Source of the DNA: an uncultured Collinsella sp.
GTDB taxonomy: Bacteria > Actinomycetota > Coriobacteriia > Coriobacteriales > Coriobacteriaceae
DNA: 13,813 nucleotides
Direction of reading: 5' to 3'
Assembly: GCA_902462065.1 (NCBI GenBank)
Contig: CABQAK010000047.1
Coordinates: 1 to 13,813 of the forward strand
Shown: one piece after another, positions 5,489 to 13,813 of the stretch
Numbering within the stretch: position 1 is the stretch's first letter
Layout of the letters: every line of letters begins with the position of its first letter
Translations under genes and position numbers: made by a program
The notes under the pieces: generated by a model
Seen by the model: only the letters and a program-made list of their open reading frames with translations
Databases searched by the model: none
What the model was told of the DNA's origin: nothing

Positions 5489-7831
5489 CTATTTTGCCAC
5501 TTTAGGCTTAAAGGTTCGCAGGCGCAGAGCATTGCTTACGACGCACACGCTCGACAGGCTCATGGCCGCGGCGCCGAACATCGGCGAGAGCTGCCAACCG
5601 GTGAGGGGGAAGAACACGCCTGCCGCCAGCGGAATGCCGATGCCGTTGTAGAACAGCGCCCAGAACAGGTCCTGCTTGATGTTGCGGATCGTGGCGCGCG
5701 AAAGCTTGATGGCGCGCGCAACATCCATGAGGTCGCTGCGCATGAGCACCACATCTGCCCCTTCTTTGGCGATGTCGGCGCCGGTGCCGATCGCAAGGCC
5801 CACGTCGGCGCGCGCCAGGGCGGGGGAGTCGTTGATGCCGTCGCCCACCATGGCGACCTTGCCGCCCGCATCCTGCAGTTCGCGCACGTGACGTTCCTTG
5901 TCGGCGGGGAGAACGTCGGCGATGACCTGTTCGCTGCTCAGCCCCACGCGGCGGGCGATAGCCTCGGCTGTCACGCGGTTGTCGCCGGTGAGCATGCGCA
6001 CGTCGACGCCGAGCTTGCGGAGTGCGGCGATGGCCTCGGCGCTCGTCTCTTTGACCTCGTCAGCCACGGCGATGGTACCGACAAGCTCGCTGTTCTTGGC
6101 AAAGAACAGCGGTGTTTTGCCCTCGGTGGCAAATTGCTCGGCAACGCCGGCGGGCACCTCCGCGCCCAGCTCGTTCATCAGGCGCACGTTGCCGGCTGCG
6201 ATGACATTCTGTCCCTCGCGCGCCGTAACGCCTCGTCCAGGCACGGCGACAAAGTCCTCGACCATGCGTGCGACGATTCCGCGCGCCTCGCACTCGGCCA
6301 TAATCGCCTCTGCCAGCGGGTGCTCGCTCGAGCGCTCCAGCGCGGCGGCCAGCTTGAGCAGCGCCTTTTCGCTCATGGCGGGCGAGCCGTCGGCGCGCGC
6401 GGCAACCACAATGTCGGTCACGGCCGGCTTGCCGCGGGTGACGGTGCCCGTCTTGTCGAGCACCACGGTGCCCACGCTGCGCAGATTCTCCAGCGCCTCG
6501 GCGCTCTTGAACAGGATGCCCATCTCGGCACCCTTGCCGGTGCCCACCATAATGGCGACGGGGGTGGCCAGGCCCAGCGCGCACGGACAACTGATCACTA
6601 GCACGGCGACGGCGGAGGTAAGCGCCTCGTTGATGCTGCCGGTCAGTGCCATCCACACCGCAAAGGTCACGGCCGAGATCACAAACACCACGGGCACAAA
6701 CACACCGGCGACCTTATCGGCCAGGCGGGCGATAGGCGCCTTGGTGGCATTGGCGTCCTCGACGAGCTGGATGATCTTGGCGAGCGATGTCTCGGCGCCC
6801 ACACGCGTGGCGCGGAAGGTAAACGAACCGGTGCGGTTGACGGTGGCGGCGTTGACGGTGGCACCAGCGGTCTTTTCCACGGGGATGGACTCGCCGGTGA
6901 GCGCGCTCTCGTCCACGGCCGAGCTGCCCTCGAGCACCACGCCATCGACGGGGATGGACTCTCCGGGGCGCACGCGCAGGACCTGGCCGGGAAGGATACT
7001 GTCGACGTCGACGGTGGTTTCGGTGCCGTCGTCGGCAACGACGGTCGCAGTCTTGGGTGCCAAGTCGATGAGCGCCTCGATGGCGCCGCCGGTTTTGGAT
7101 TTGCTGCGTGTCTCGAGGTATTTGCCCACGGTGACGAGCGACAGGATCGTGCCCGCACTCTCAAAATACAGGTTGTCCATGCCCGTCATCATGGCCTCGT
7201 GGATTTGCCCGGCGGCCAGCTGGTCGGCCATGATAAACATGGCATAGAGCGACCAGGCGATCGACGCGGTGGCGCCGACGGCGATGAGAGCGTCCATGGT
7301 CGGCGCGCCGTGCGCGAGCGATTTAAACCCGTTGATAAAGTACGCGTCGTTGACGTAGACGATGGGGATGAGCAGGACGAGCTCGGTGAGCGCGAGCGTC
7401 ATGCTGTGGGTATGGTCGGTGAAAATGCCGGGTAGCGGCCAACCGAGCATGTGCCCCATGCCTATGCAGAACAGTGGGATGAGGAATACGATCGAGACGA
7501 TGAGGCGGGTGCGCATGGCGGAAGCGGCGGCCTCCAGCTTTTTGGTAGGCGACTCCATATGGGCGGCGCCGGACCTGGCTTGCACGCTGCCGTTTGAGCC
7601 AGCGGCGCCGGTGCCCGCATCGACGGGCGAGGCCGAGTAGCCCGCGCGGTCGACGGCGGTGCAGATATCCTCGGGGGAGACCTGCGCGGGGTCATAGTCG
7701 ACTATCATGGAACCAGCGAGTAGGTTGACCGCGACGCTTTGGACGCCGTCGAGTTTGCTTACGGCGCGGTCCACGTGCGCCTGGCAGGCGGCGCATGTCA
7801 TGCCGCCCACGTCGAACTTATCTTGAGCCAT
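5489..7831 (-). CDS. copA: P1B-type Cu(I)-exporting ATPase
   Basis: This 780-aa membrane pump uses ATP to move Cu(I) out of the cytoplasm. Domains in order: an N-terminal HMA with GMTCAAC (10-16); a linker; membrane helices from about 108; the actuator domain with TGES (312-315); the ion-binding CPC (415-417); the phosphorylation site DKTGT (459-463, D459); the HP motif (504-505); TGDN (615-618); GDGINDSP (663-670); and the final helices with YN (728-729) and MSLSS (757-761). CPC plus YN and MxxSS mark the Cu(I) subgroup (P1B-1). Length is normal for a one-HMA copper pump. The start at 7831 has AAAGGAG five bases upstream. It is the first gene of the operon with copZ and csoR, under a CsoR-type operator. 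No frameshift or missing catalytic residue is seen. Confidence 0.97.
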   Translation of the reverse strand: MAQDKFDVGGMTCAACQAHVDRAVSKLDGVQSVAVNLLAGSMIVDYDPAQVSPEDICTAVDRAGYSASPVDAGTGAAGSNGSVQARSGAAHMESPTKKLEAAASAMRTRLIVSIVFLIPLFCIGMGHMLGWPLPGIFTDHTHSMTLALTELVLLIPIVYVNDAYFINGFKSLAHGAPTMDALIAVGATASIAWSLYAMFIMADQLAAGQIHEAMMTGMDNLYFESAGTILSLVTVGKYLETRSKSKTGGAIEALIDLAPKTATVVADDGTETTVDVDSILPGQVLRVRPGESIPVDGVVLEGSSAVDESALTGESIPVEKTAGATVNAATVNRTGSFTFRATRVGAETSLAKIIQLVEDANATKAPIARLADKVAGVFVPVVFVISAVTFAVWMALTGSINEALTSAVAVLVISCPCALGLATPVAIMVGTGKGAEMGILFKSAEALENLRSVGTVVLDKTGTVTRGKPAVTDIVVAARADGSPAMSEKALLKLAAALERSSEHPLAEAIMAECEARGIVARMVEDFVAVPGRGVTAREGQNVIAAGNVRLMNELGAEVPAGVAEQFATEGKTPLFFAKNSELVGTIAVADEVKETSAEAIAALRKLGVDVRMLTGDNRVTAEAIARRVGLSSEQVIADVLPADKERHVRELQDAGGKVAMVGDGINDSPALARADVGLAIGTGADIAKEGADVVLMRSDLMDVARAIKLSRATIRNIKQDLFWALFYNGIGIPLAAGVFFPLTGWQLSPMFGAAAMSLSSVCVVSNALRLRTFKPKVAK

Positions 7832-7876
7832 GGCTTCTCCTTTCTGTAGTTCGGTGTTGGAATTGTTAACCTGCCG

Positions 7877-7909
7877 ATACTATACACCCATACCCCCTGG
7901 GGGTGTCCA
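7877..7909 (-). promoter_or_regulatory. copA operon promoter
   Basis: On the minus strand TGGACA (7909-7904) and TATAGT (7884-7879) lie 19 bp apart. TAGTAT (7882-7877) is an alternative -10 box with a 21-bp gap. The long gap holds the GC-rich palindrome of the repressor site. The leader to the copA ATG would be about 40 nt. Confidence 0.55.
7884..7908. promoter_or_regulatory. CsoR-type copper operator
   Basis: The core palindrome ACCCCC-T-GGGGGT (7892-7904) lies between the -35 and -10 boxes of copA. Read on the minus strand it gives ACCCCCAGGGGGTATGG, close to the known Bacillus subtilis CsoR site upstream of copZA (G-run followed by TATGG). The csoR gene at the end of the same operon makes the assignment strong. 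A bound repressor here would block RNA polymerase directly. Confidence 0.8.
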
Positions 7910-7982
7910 GTAATAGTTGGAATGTATGACTTTTCATTACAGATGAGGGCGGCTGCTCAATCGGTGGCCGTCTCTGCCAAAC

Positions 7983-8280
7983 ATCTCAATCTGTAACGTC
8001 TGAACCGGTTTTTGAGCCGTAACTGTTACAGATTTAGACAAACAGTTGACGGGAAACTTAATGTCTCAATCTGTAACATCTAGCAGCAAATATGACCTCT
8101 AACTGTTACAGATCGAGACAGAGCGTCCGCGGTCAACTCAAATGTCTTGATCTGTAACATCTAGAGAGTTTTTTGACCCCTTACTGTTACAGATTGAGAT
8201 GTTGTCTCGCGGGGTTGGGTTTTGTCTCGTTCTGTAACATCTAGATCTGTATCTGCCGAGCTAGTGTTACAGAACGAGAC
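7983..8280. repeat. Hairpin array C, four 57-nt units
   Basis: The units are C1 7983-8039, C2 8063-8119, C3 8144-8200 and C4 8224-8280. Each has 15-nt arms around a 27-nt loop, and the spacers are 23, 24 and 23 nt. C4 is a perfect inverted repeat although both arms carry a change from the family consensus (GTCTCGTTC with GAACGAGAC), so the change on one side is compensated on the other. C3 pairs throughout if wobbles are allowed. C1 has two mismatches and C2 one. The array lies between the 3' end of the kinase gene and the copA promoter, both read leftwards. With the copA promoter it accounts for most of the 491-bp gap at 7832-8322. Confidence 0.94.
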
Positions 8281-8282
8281 AA

Positions 8283-8310
8283 TTGCCGGGGAGGGGTCCC
8301 GTCACGGCAA
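8283..8310 (-). terminator. Weak hairpin after the kinase gene
   Basis: TTGCCG (8283-8288) pairs with CGGCAA (8305-8310), with further short GGG/CCC pairing inside. It starts 12 bp after the kinase stop codon on the minus strand. No T-run follows, so it is at best a weak terminator. The hairpin array just beyond may do the same job. Confidence 0.35.
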
Positions 8311-8322
8311 GACGCCCGCTCC

Positions 8323-10407
8323 CTAGATGCAGAACCCGGGGATCACGCAGGTTCGCTTGCTTGGCTTTTCCGCAGGCGTTGCGTACGTAAAGACGTCGCC
8401 GTCGTGCCCCACGCGGTTCATATAGAGCGTGCCTTCGCTCTCCGATGTGTCGGGGCTCACCGTGCGCTCCCACCAACAAGTGTCCTTGGCCTTCCACTGG
8501 CGGACCATCGTCTCGTTCGTGGAATACGGGCTCACCTTGAGCTCGCGGAAGAGTTGGTACTCCTTGCCCTCGCCGTTGTAGATGTCTGCCAGGTAGTGAT
8601 AGTCCTCGGCAAACGAATCGGGCGGTTGCGTACCGCACAGCTCGACCATGGCGGGCAGCCAAAGGGTTGCGGGCAACTCGCTCAGACACGATGCACTGTT
8701 GGCGGCGCCAACGTTATTTGAGATCTTTTTGACGGATTTGATGAGTGCGCGCAACTCGTTGGGCAGCAGCTTAAGGCCGTCGCCGTTGAGCCATTCCCGC
8801 AGCTCGCAATCTGCCCAGCCGGCGCTCGGCGGTTCAGCCGCAGCGTTGCGCTCGGCAATACCCGCATCGAACATAAACGTCAGTCCGGCCTTGCCTGTAC
8901 CGTCCAGAAGTTCGTCGTGGCGGATGCCCACAAGCTGAGCGCCGACCTCCAGCCCGTTGGCGAGCTTCACACGCTTAGTGCACGGATAGGGGATATGCCC
9001 ATCAGCGTCGAGCAGGTGGTAGCGCTTGGCAATCTCGCGTGCCTCGCTACGGGTCTCGGCGGCCTTAATCTTGAGCGAAATCTCCTGCAGCTGGTCCCAA
9101 GTGTAGTCGTCAAGCGAACCGCGGATGCCGTCCAGGTAGTCGGGGATGCCAAAGCCATGGGTTGCCGCGCCAACGACGCCGAGCCCCGCAACGACCGCAA
9201 CGACGCCGCCGATAATAAAGCGACGGCGGGTCATGGCGTCGTGCCGGGCCTGCTCCAGGATCTCTCGCGCGCGCTCGCCGGCGACGTCGACCTTAAGGTG
9301 CGTGCCAGAATCGATATCAATTGCGGCCTCGTCTCCTGCACCCTCGCGGTCCTCAGATTCTGCAGCGGGGAGGTATGTCGAGAGCACCTCGAGCATCTGC
9401 TGCTCGGTAGGGCGATCGCCCTGTTCGACCGAAATGCCTTTCATGATGATCTGGACAAGCGCTTTGTCGCCCTCGCAGCGCGGCTCGAGCGGCGCCGGCT
9501 TGGTCTTGGTCTTTATGAGGTAGAACGAGCCGGTCGCCGCGGCACCCGTCGACTCAACATCGAACGGCTTGCGACCGCTGTAGAGCTGGTACAGAATGCT
9601 CGAAAGCGCATAGACGTCGATCGCGGGCGAGCGGCGAAGGGCCGCGATGCCTTCGATATCCTGCGTGAGCATTTCGGGCGCGGCGTATGCGGGCGTGGCA
9701 AAGCGCCAGATGTCGGCGCGCCGGGTGATCGTGTCGTCGCCGAGGGCCATGGTCGCGGAGCCCATGTCGATGAGGCAGGGGTCAAAGGAGCAATCGGCAA
9801 TCTGCTGCTCGAGCGTTCGGCTGGTGGTGCGGAACATGATATTGGCAGGCGACAGGTCGCGATGGATGACCGGATTCACGAGGCCTTGGGTCATCAAGAG
9901 CGCGCGAAGTACGGCGTTTCCGACGGCGGCGACCATCTGGGTGGTCAGCCCGCCCGAGGCGTCGTGCGGAAGCAAGGGCAGCGCCTGCTTGAGCGAGGTG
10001 CCCTCGACCCACTCCATGAGGATGAGCGGGTCGTTCTCGCACGATCCGTAGCCATAGACGCGCGGAAATCCGCGCAGGTGCGAGACGGTACACAGATGAC
10101 GGTACTCCTCGAACAGCGCGGCGGTGCTGGCCAGGTGCGCAGCCGCTTGCTCGGCAGAGCGATCGGGCGTCTGGTCGGAAAGGATGGCGTTGTCCTTGAG
10201 CAGCTTGACGGCAAAGACCTCGCCGCTCGTGTTGGTCGCGCGCAGCACGTGCCCGATATTGCCGCCGTCACGGTATGCCGTCTGAAGAATAAGCGTCATA
10301 AACCGGCGCTTGGCGTCGTCCTCGGCACTGGGGTCGACTGCCACGGCGGTATCGAACGTGTCGAGACGGATGAGTTTGTCGCCATAGGCGCTATCGGTAG
10401 TATCCAT
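8323..10407 (-). CDS. Membrane Ser/Thr kinase with DUF6273 tail
   Basis: This 694-aa protein has a Hanks-type kinase domain (about 46-345), one membrane helix (about 397-417) after a basic RRR, and an outer domain of about 275 residues. Kinase landmarks are the ATP-site lysine K68 (FAVKLL), the catalytic loop HRDLSPANI (182-190, D184 and N189), D214 in DMG where most kinases have DFG, APE (243-245) and D264 of the F-helix region. The glycine loop (GGNIGHVL) is short and lacks the usual GxGxxG. The tail from about 507 to 595 matches the DUF6273 style, with WADCELREWLNG and later TLWLPAMVE. It probably senses something outside the cell and signals inward. The ATG at 10407 has AAAGGA upstream. 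In-frame starts further upstream lie inside the 10440-10500 palindrome and are rejected. The neighbouring FHA gene is the likely partner. Confidence 0.9.
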   Translation of the reverse strand: MDTTDSAYGDKLIRLDTFDTAVAVDPSAEDDAKRRFMTLILQTAYRDGGNIGHVLRATNTSGEVFAVKLLKDNAILSDQTPDRSAEQAAAHLASTAALFEEYRHLCTVSHLRGFPRVYGYGSCENDPLILMEWVEGTSLKQALPLLPHDASGGLTTQMVAAVGNAVLRALLMTQGLVNPVIHRDLSPANIMFRTTSRTLEQQIADCSFDPCLIDMGSATMALGDDTITRRADIWRFATPAYAAPEMLTQDIEGIAALRRSPAIDVYALSSILYQLYSGRKPFDVESTGAAATGSFYLIKTKTKPAPLEPRCEGDKALVQIIMKGISVEQGDRPTEQQMLEVLSTYLPAAESEDREGAGDEAAIDIDSGTHLKVDVAGERAREILEQARHDAMTRRRFIIGGVVAVVAGLGVVGAATHGFGIPDYLDGIRGSLDDYTWDQLQEISLKIKAAETRSEAREIAKRYHLLDADGHIPYPCTKRVKLANGLEVGAQLVGIRHDELLDGTGKAGLTFMFDAGIAERNAAAEPPSAGWADCELREWLNGDGLKLLPNELRALIKSVKKISNNVGAANSASCLSELPATLWLPAMVELCGTQPPDSFAEDYHYLADIYNGEGKEYQLFRELKVSPYSTNETMVRQWKAKDTCWWERTVSPDTSESEGTLYMNRVGHDGDVFTYATPAEKPSKRTCVIPGFCI

Positions 10408-10439
10408 GGCGTTCCTTTGTCTGGCATGGGTTGCCGCGC

Positions 10440-10500
10440 GTATACGTGAGCAGTGCGGATATCGGTAAAGTACCATGATAACCGCACTGCCCACGTATAC
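10440..10500. promoter_or_regulatory. Long inverted repeat upstream of kinase gene
   Basis: GTATACGTGAGCAGTGCGG (10440-10458) and CCGCACTGCCCACGTATAC (10482-10500) pair over 19 positions with one mismatch, around a 23-nt loop. The nearer arm lies 32 bp before the kinase ATG, so the element is either an operator pair or a 5' leader hairpin. No T-run follows on the minus strand, so it is not a standard terminator. I could not place a convincing promoter next to it. Confidence 0.75.
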
Positions 10501-10539
10501 CGCTGAGTATTGTCGTTTACGACGCAGAAGGTAGAAGAC

Positions 10540-10576
10540 AAAAGACGGACGGCGGCCGTCTTTCGATCGCCGTCCG
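10540..10576 (-). terminator. Terminator of the FHA gene
   Basis: On the minus strand a 9-bp stem (10576-10568 with 10554-10546, CGGACGGCG/CGCCGTCCG) is followed by TCTTTTGTC. It starts only 2 bp after the FHA stop codon. A second stem, 10541-10548 with 10556-10563 (AAAGACGG/CCGTCTTT), overlaps the first and cannot form at the same time. Confidence 0.6.
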
Positions 10577-10578
10577 CG

Positions 10579-11541
10579 CTAGTCCACAATGACAAGGAAT
10601 GTCGTATAGAGACCCAGATGGAGCCTGTCGCTGTTTTCGATTTCCACCGGGGGATAGATCTTGCCGGGCTCGCGTTGGTCGCGCGGCGGCTCAATCACAA
10701 TATCGCCGTCGCCTGCACCCGATTCGAGCACTGTGCCGTTGGTCGACCCAAGGCCCTGGGCGTACCAGCGTCCGCCTTCGAGCCAAATGCGGAGATGCTC
10801 GCGCGATGCGTCGGCGCCTACATCGGTGATGCTGGGCGAGGTTTTGGGCAAGGACCCAATTACCGTGCCGCGCGGGTCACGCGTAAGGGGGTGGATCTGC
10901 ATGTCAACGCAGTTGTCGGCATGTGTCCTGAGCAGACCGAGGTTGGGGGCGACGGTGCGCGGCTGCTCCAGGCTGCCAGTAAAGCCACGTCCGACGGTAG
11001 TTTCGGTGGTGCCAAAGTGCCCGCCTGTCTTGCTGTCGCAAAAGCGCTCGACGGTAGCCACGCCTTGGATGGGGTCGGCGAGCGCCCCCGTTGCCACAAA
11101 GAGCATAAGGTAAAGCGTACTCTTCTCGCGCACGGCATTGCCGTCAAAGTTGTCGATGTGATTGAGGGCATTTGCATATAGGCGGCTGTCCAACTTGTAG
11201 CTGGCGAGAGCCGACATCATTTCGTTGGCGGCCGGGCCGCGATAGTGCTCGGCGATTGCCTGATAGGCGGACTCGCCGCCGCCGAGCTTGCTGCAGATTG
11301 CCGCGGAAAGATTGAGCGTGGTGACGGCAAAGTCGCTGTAGATGGCGGGCGCGCACTGGTCAGGCTCGCGATGGACGATGTAACGGGTGAGATACGAGCG
11401 GTTGGAAGAGCATTTCTCGAGCAGGGTACTGCCGAGATAAGAGTTTCCATTGATGAGCATTCGGGCGATCTCGAGATGTTTAAGACCGCCGAACGAGCGA
11501 ATATCGTTATAGAGGACCGAGCAAGGCGTCTCTGCTGCCAC
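10579..11541 (-). CDS. FHA-domain protein
   Basis: This 320-aa protein starts at a GTG (11541) with a near-perfect ribosome binding site, AAAGGAGGT, four bases upstream. A TTG start at 11571 would place that site inside the gene and is rejected. The C-terminal FHA domain (about 224-318) is clear: TVIGS at 226-230, S246 and H249 in SREHLRI, then GLGSTNGT (263-270) with N268, and a closing GLYTTFLVI strand. FHA domains bind phosphothreonine peptides. The first ~220 residues are not recognised. They look helical, with several Cys, and have no signal peptide. The gene lies directly upstream of the membrane kinase on the same strand, but a terminator and 171 bp separate them, so co-transcription is uncertain. 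A role as substrate or reader of that kinase is inferred. Confidence 0.88.
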   Translation of the reverse strand: MAAETPCSVLYNDIRSFGGLKHLEIARMLINGNSYLGSTLLEKCSSNRSYLTRYIVHREPDQCAPAIYSDFAVTTLNLSAAICSKLGGGESAYQAIAEHYRGPAANEMMSALASYKLDSRLYANALNHIDNFDGNAVREKSTLYLMLFVATGALADPIQGVATVERFCDSKTGGHFGTTETTVGRGFTGSLEQPRTVAPNLGLLRTHADNCVDMQIHPLTRDPRGTVIGSLPKTSPSITDVGADASREHLRIWLEGGRWYAQGLGSTNGTVLESGAGDGDIVIEPPRDQREPGKIYPPVEIENSDRLHLGLYTTFLVIVD

Positions 11542-11648
11542 GGATACCTCCTTTGATTGCTTCCTGGCCAATAAGGCGATAGGAATTAATGGCCCCCGGT
11601 GGGCGACGTATTAAATGGCTGCGCAATATGTAGCGTAACCAAAGCAAC

Positions 11649-11654
11649 ATTATA
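11649..11654 (-). promoter_or_regulatory. Likely -10 box of the FHA gene
   Basis: A perfect TATAAT lies on the minus strand about 107 nt before the GTG start at 11541. The best -35 candidate is CTGCAA (11676-11671) at a 16-bp gap, matching TTGACA at only three of six positions. The leader would be about 100 nt. Confidence 0.45.
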
Positions 11655-11720
11655 GGCCACATGTTCGAAATTGCAGGAAGAGCGAGAGATTTGGTTTGGA
11701 CTGGACGGAAATCCCCCTCT

Positions 11721-11858
11721 GTCTTGATCTATAACAATTGGGACCGATTTTGCTCCGTAACTGTTACAGATTGAGACGTTTGTGAACCGTGCCGACCGTT
11801 TGTCTCGATCCGTAACATGTAGACCCGGTTTTGCTCCGTAATTGTTACAGATTGAGAC
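11721..11858. repeat. Hairpin array D, two 57-nt units
   Basis: Unit D1 is 11721-11777 and D2 is 11802-11858, with a 24-nt spacer at 11778-11801 and a period of 81 nt. The arms are GTCTTGATCTATAAC/GTTACAGATTGAGAC and GTCTCGATCCGTAAC/GTTACAGATTGAGAC. Both loops end TTTTGCTCCGTAAyT, the most similar loop pair in the family. The array lies between the divergent FHA and helicase genes. Confidence 0.93.
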
Positions 11859-12121
11859 AATCGGTCCGGGCCCGCCCCGTCATCTGTGGTTTACGTGGGG
11901 GCATGCGAAGCGCGGGTATACTAACCGGCGGCGAATCTGCTCCATCGCTTAGGGCCGCTGCGTCTGGACGGCGCGTGATAGGGCTGCCAAAGCGATCGCC
12001 AGCGTGCTGAGCAACGTCCTCTCTGTGCGCACCTGTTTTTGTATGTATTAGCGCACTACCAAGCACGCTCGCGCGGCCGCATGCCGTGCCCATAACGCGT
12101 GCAGATAAGGAACAACAACAT
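11859..12121 (+). promoter_or_regulatory. Upstream region and leader of the helicase
   Basis: A possible -10 box, TATACT, lies at 11917-11922. TTACGT at 11891-11896 is the nearest -35-like hexamer, but the 20-bp gap is poor. If the box is used, the leader is about 190 nt. It contains GTGCGC (12025-12030) with GCGCAC (12051-12056) around a 20-nt loop holding a run of five T. Long structured leaders are common for cold-shock DEAD-box helicase messages, which is only an analogy here. AAGGA at 12107-12111 is the ribosome binding site. I see no gene in the gap. Confidence 0.4.

Positions 12122-13813
<1,692 letters not shown>

Noticed and set aside
5471..6601. Long plus-strand open frame opposite copA
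   Set aside because: It lies antisense to the highly conserved copA. Its His/Ala/Gly-rich translation has no domain and no ribosome binding site. It is a product of high GC content.
7935..7949. Eleventh hairpin unit upstream of array C
   Set aside because: CATTACAGATGAGGG resembles a right arm, but no left arm is found 42 nt earlier, where the copA operator lies.
7983..8280. CRISPR array
   Set aside because: The regular repeats with 23-24 nt spacers look CRISPR-like at first. However, each unit is itself a long hairpin with a variable loop, arrays have only two to four units, and no cas gene is present.
8917..10449. Long plus-strand open frame opposite the kinase gene
   Set aside because: It is antisense to the kinase domain, is Arg/Gly/Val-rich, has no motif, and crosses the 10440 palindrome.

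Overview
The window is high-GC bacterial DNA with dense genes on both strands. The Shine-Dalgarno sites, the Ser/Thr kinase plus FHA gene pair, the AbiEi/DUF559-like protein and the DUF6273-type sensor tail all suggest a gut actinobacterium of the Coriobacteriia, probably Collinsella or a close relative. That assignment is from memory of gene style, not from a search.

Layout, left to right. Positions 1-406 hold no convincing gene, only a perfect inverted repeat near the left edge. An unrecognised 235-aa protein follows (407-1114, +). Next is a PD-(D/E)XK/DUF559-like protein with an AbiEi-like front half (1319-2389, +), bracketed on both sides by paired 57-nt hairpin repeats. An amidohydrolase (2685-4055, +) ends at a clear terminator. 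On the minus strand lie a small membrane zinc-ribbon protein (4662-4189) and a copper-homeostasis operon read leftwards: copA (7831-5489), copZ (5341-5120) and csoR (5081-4809), with a CsoR-type operator in the copA promoter. Four more hairpin repeats sit upstream of copA. Further right on the minus strand are a membrane Ser/Thr kinase with a DUF6273-like outer domain (10407-8323) and an FHA-domain protein (11541-10579). Two more hairpin repeats follow, and a DEAD-box RNA helicase (12122 to the window end, +) runs off the right edge.

The copper genes form a self-contained circuit: the repressor senses Cu(I), the chaperone delivers it and the ATPase exports it. The kinase and FHA genes look like a phospho-signalling pair, because FHA domains bind phosphothreonine.

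The most unusual signal is a family of ten intergenic hairpin units in four arrays (2+2+4+2). Every unit is exactly 57 nt: a 15-nt arm, a 27-nt loop and a 15-nt arm. Units within an array are separated by 23 or 24 nt, giving a period of 80-81 nt. All ten point the same way regardless of gene direction. One unit carries a compensated base-pair change in its stem. The nuclease-like gene at 1319-2389 sits exactly between two arrays, so a gene-plus-repeat cassette is a testable idea but is not shown.
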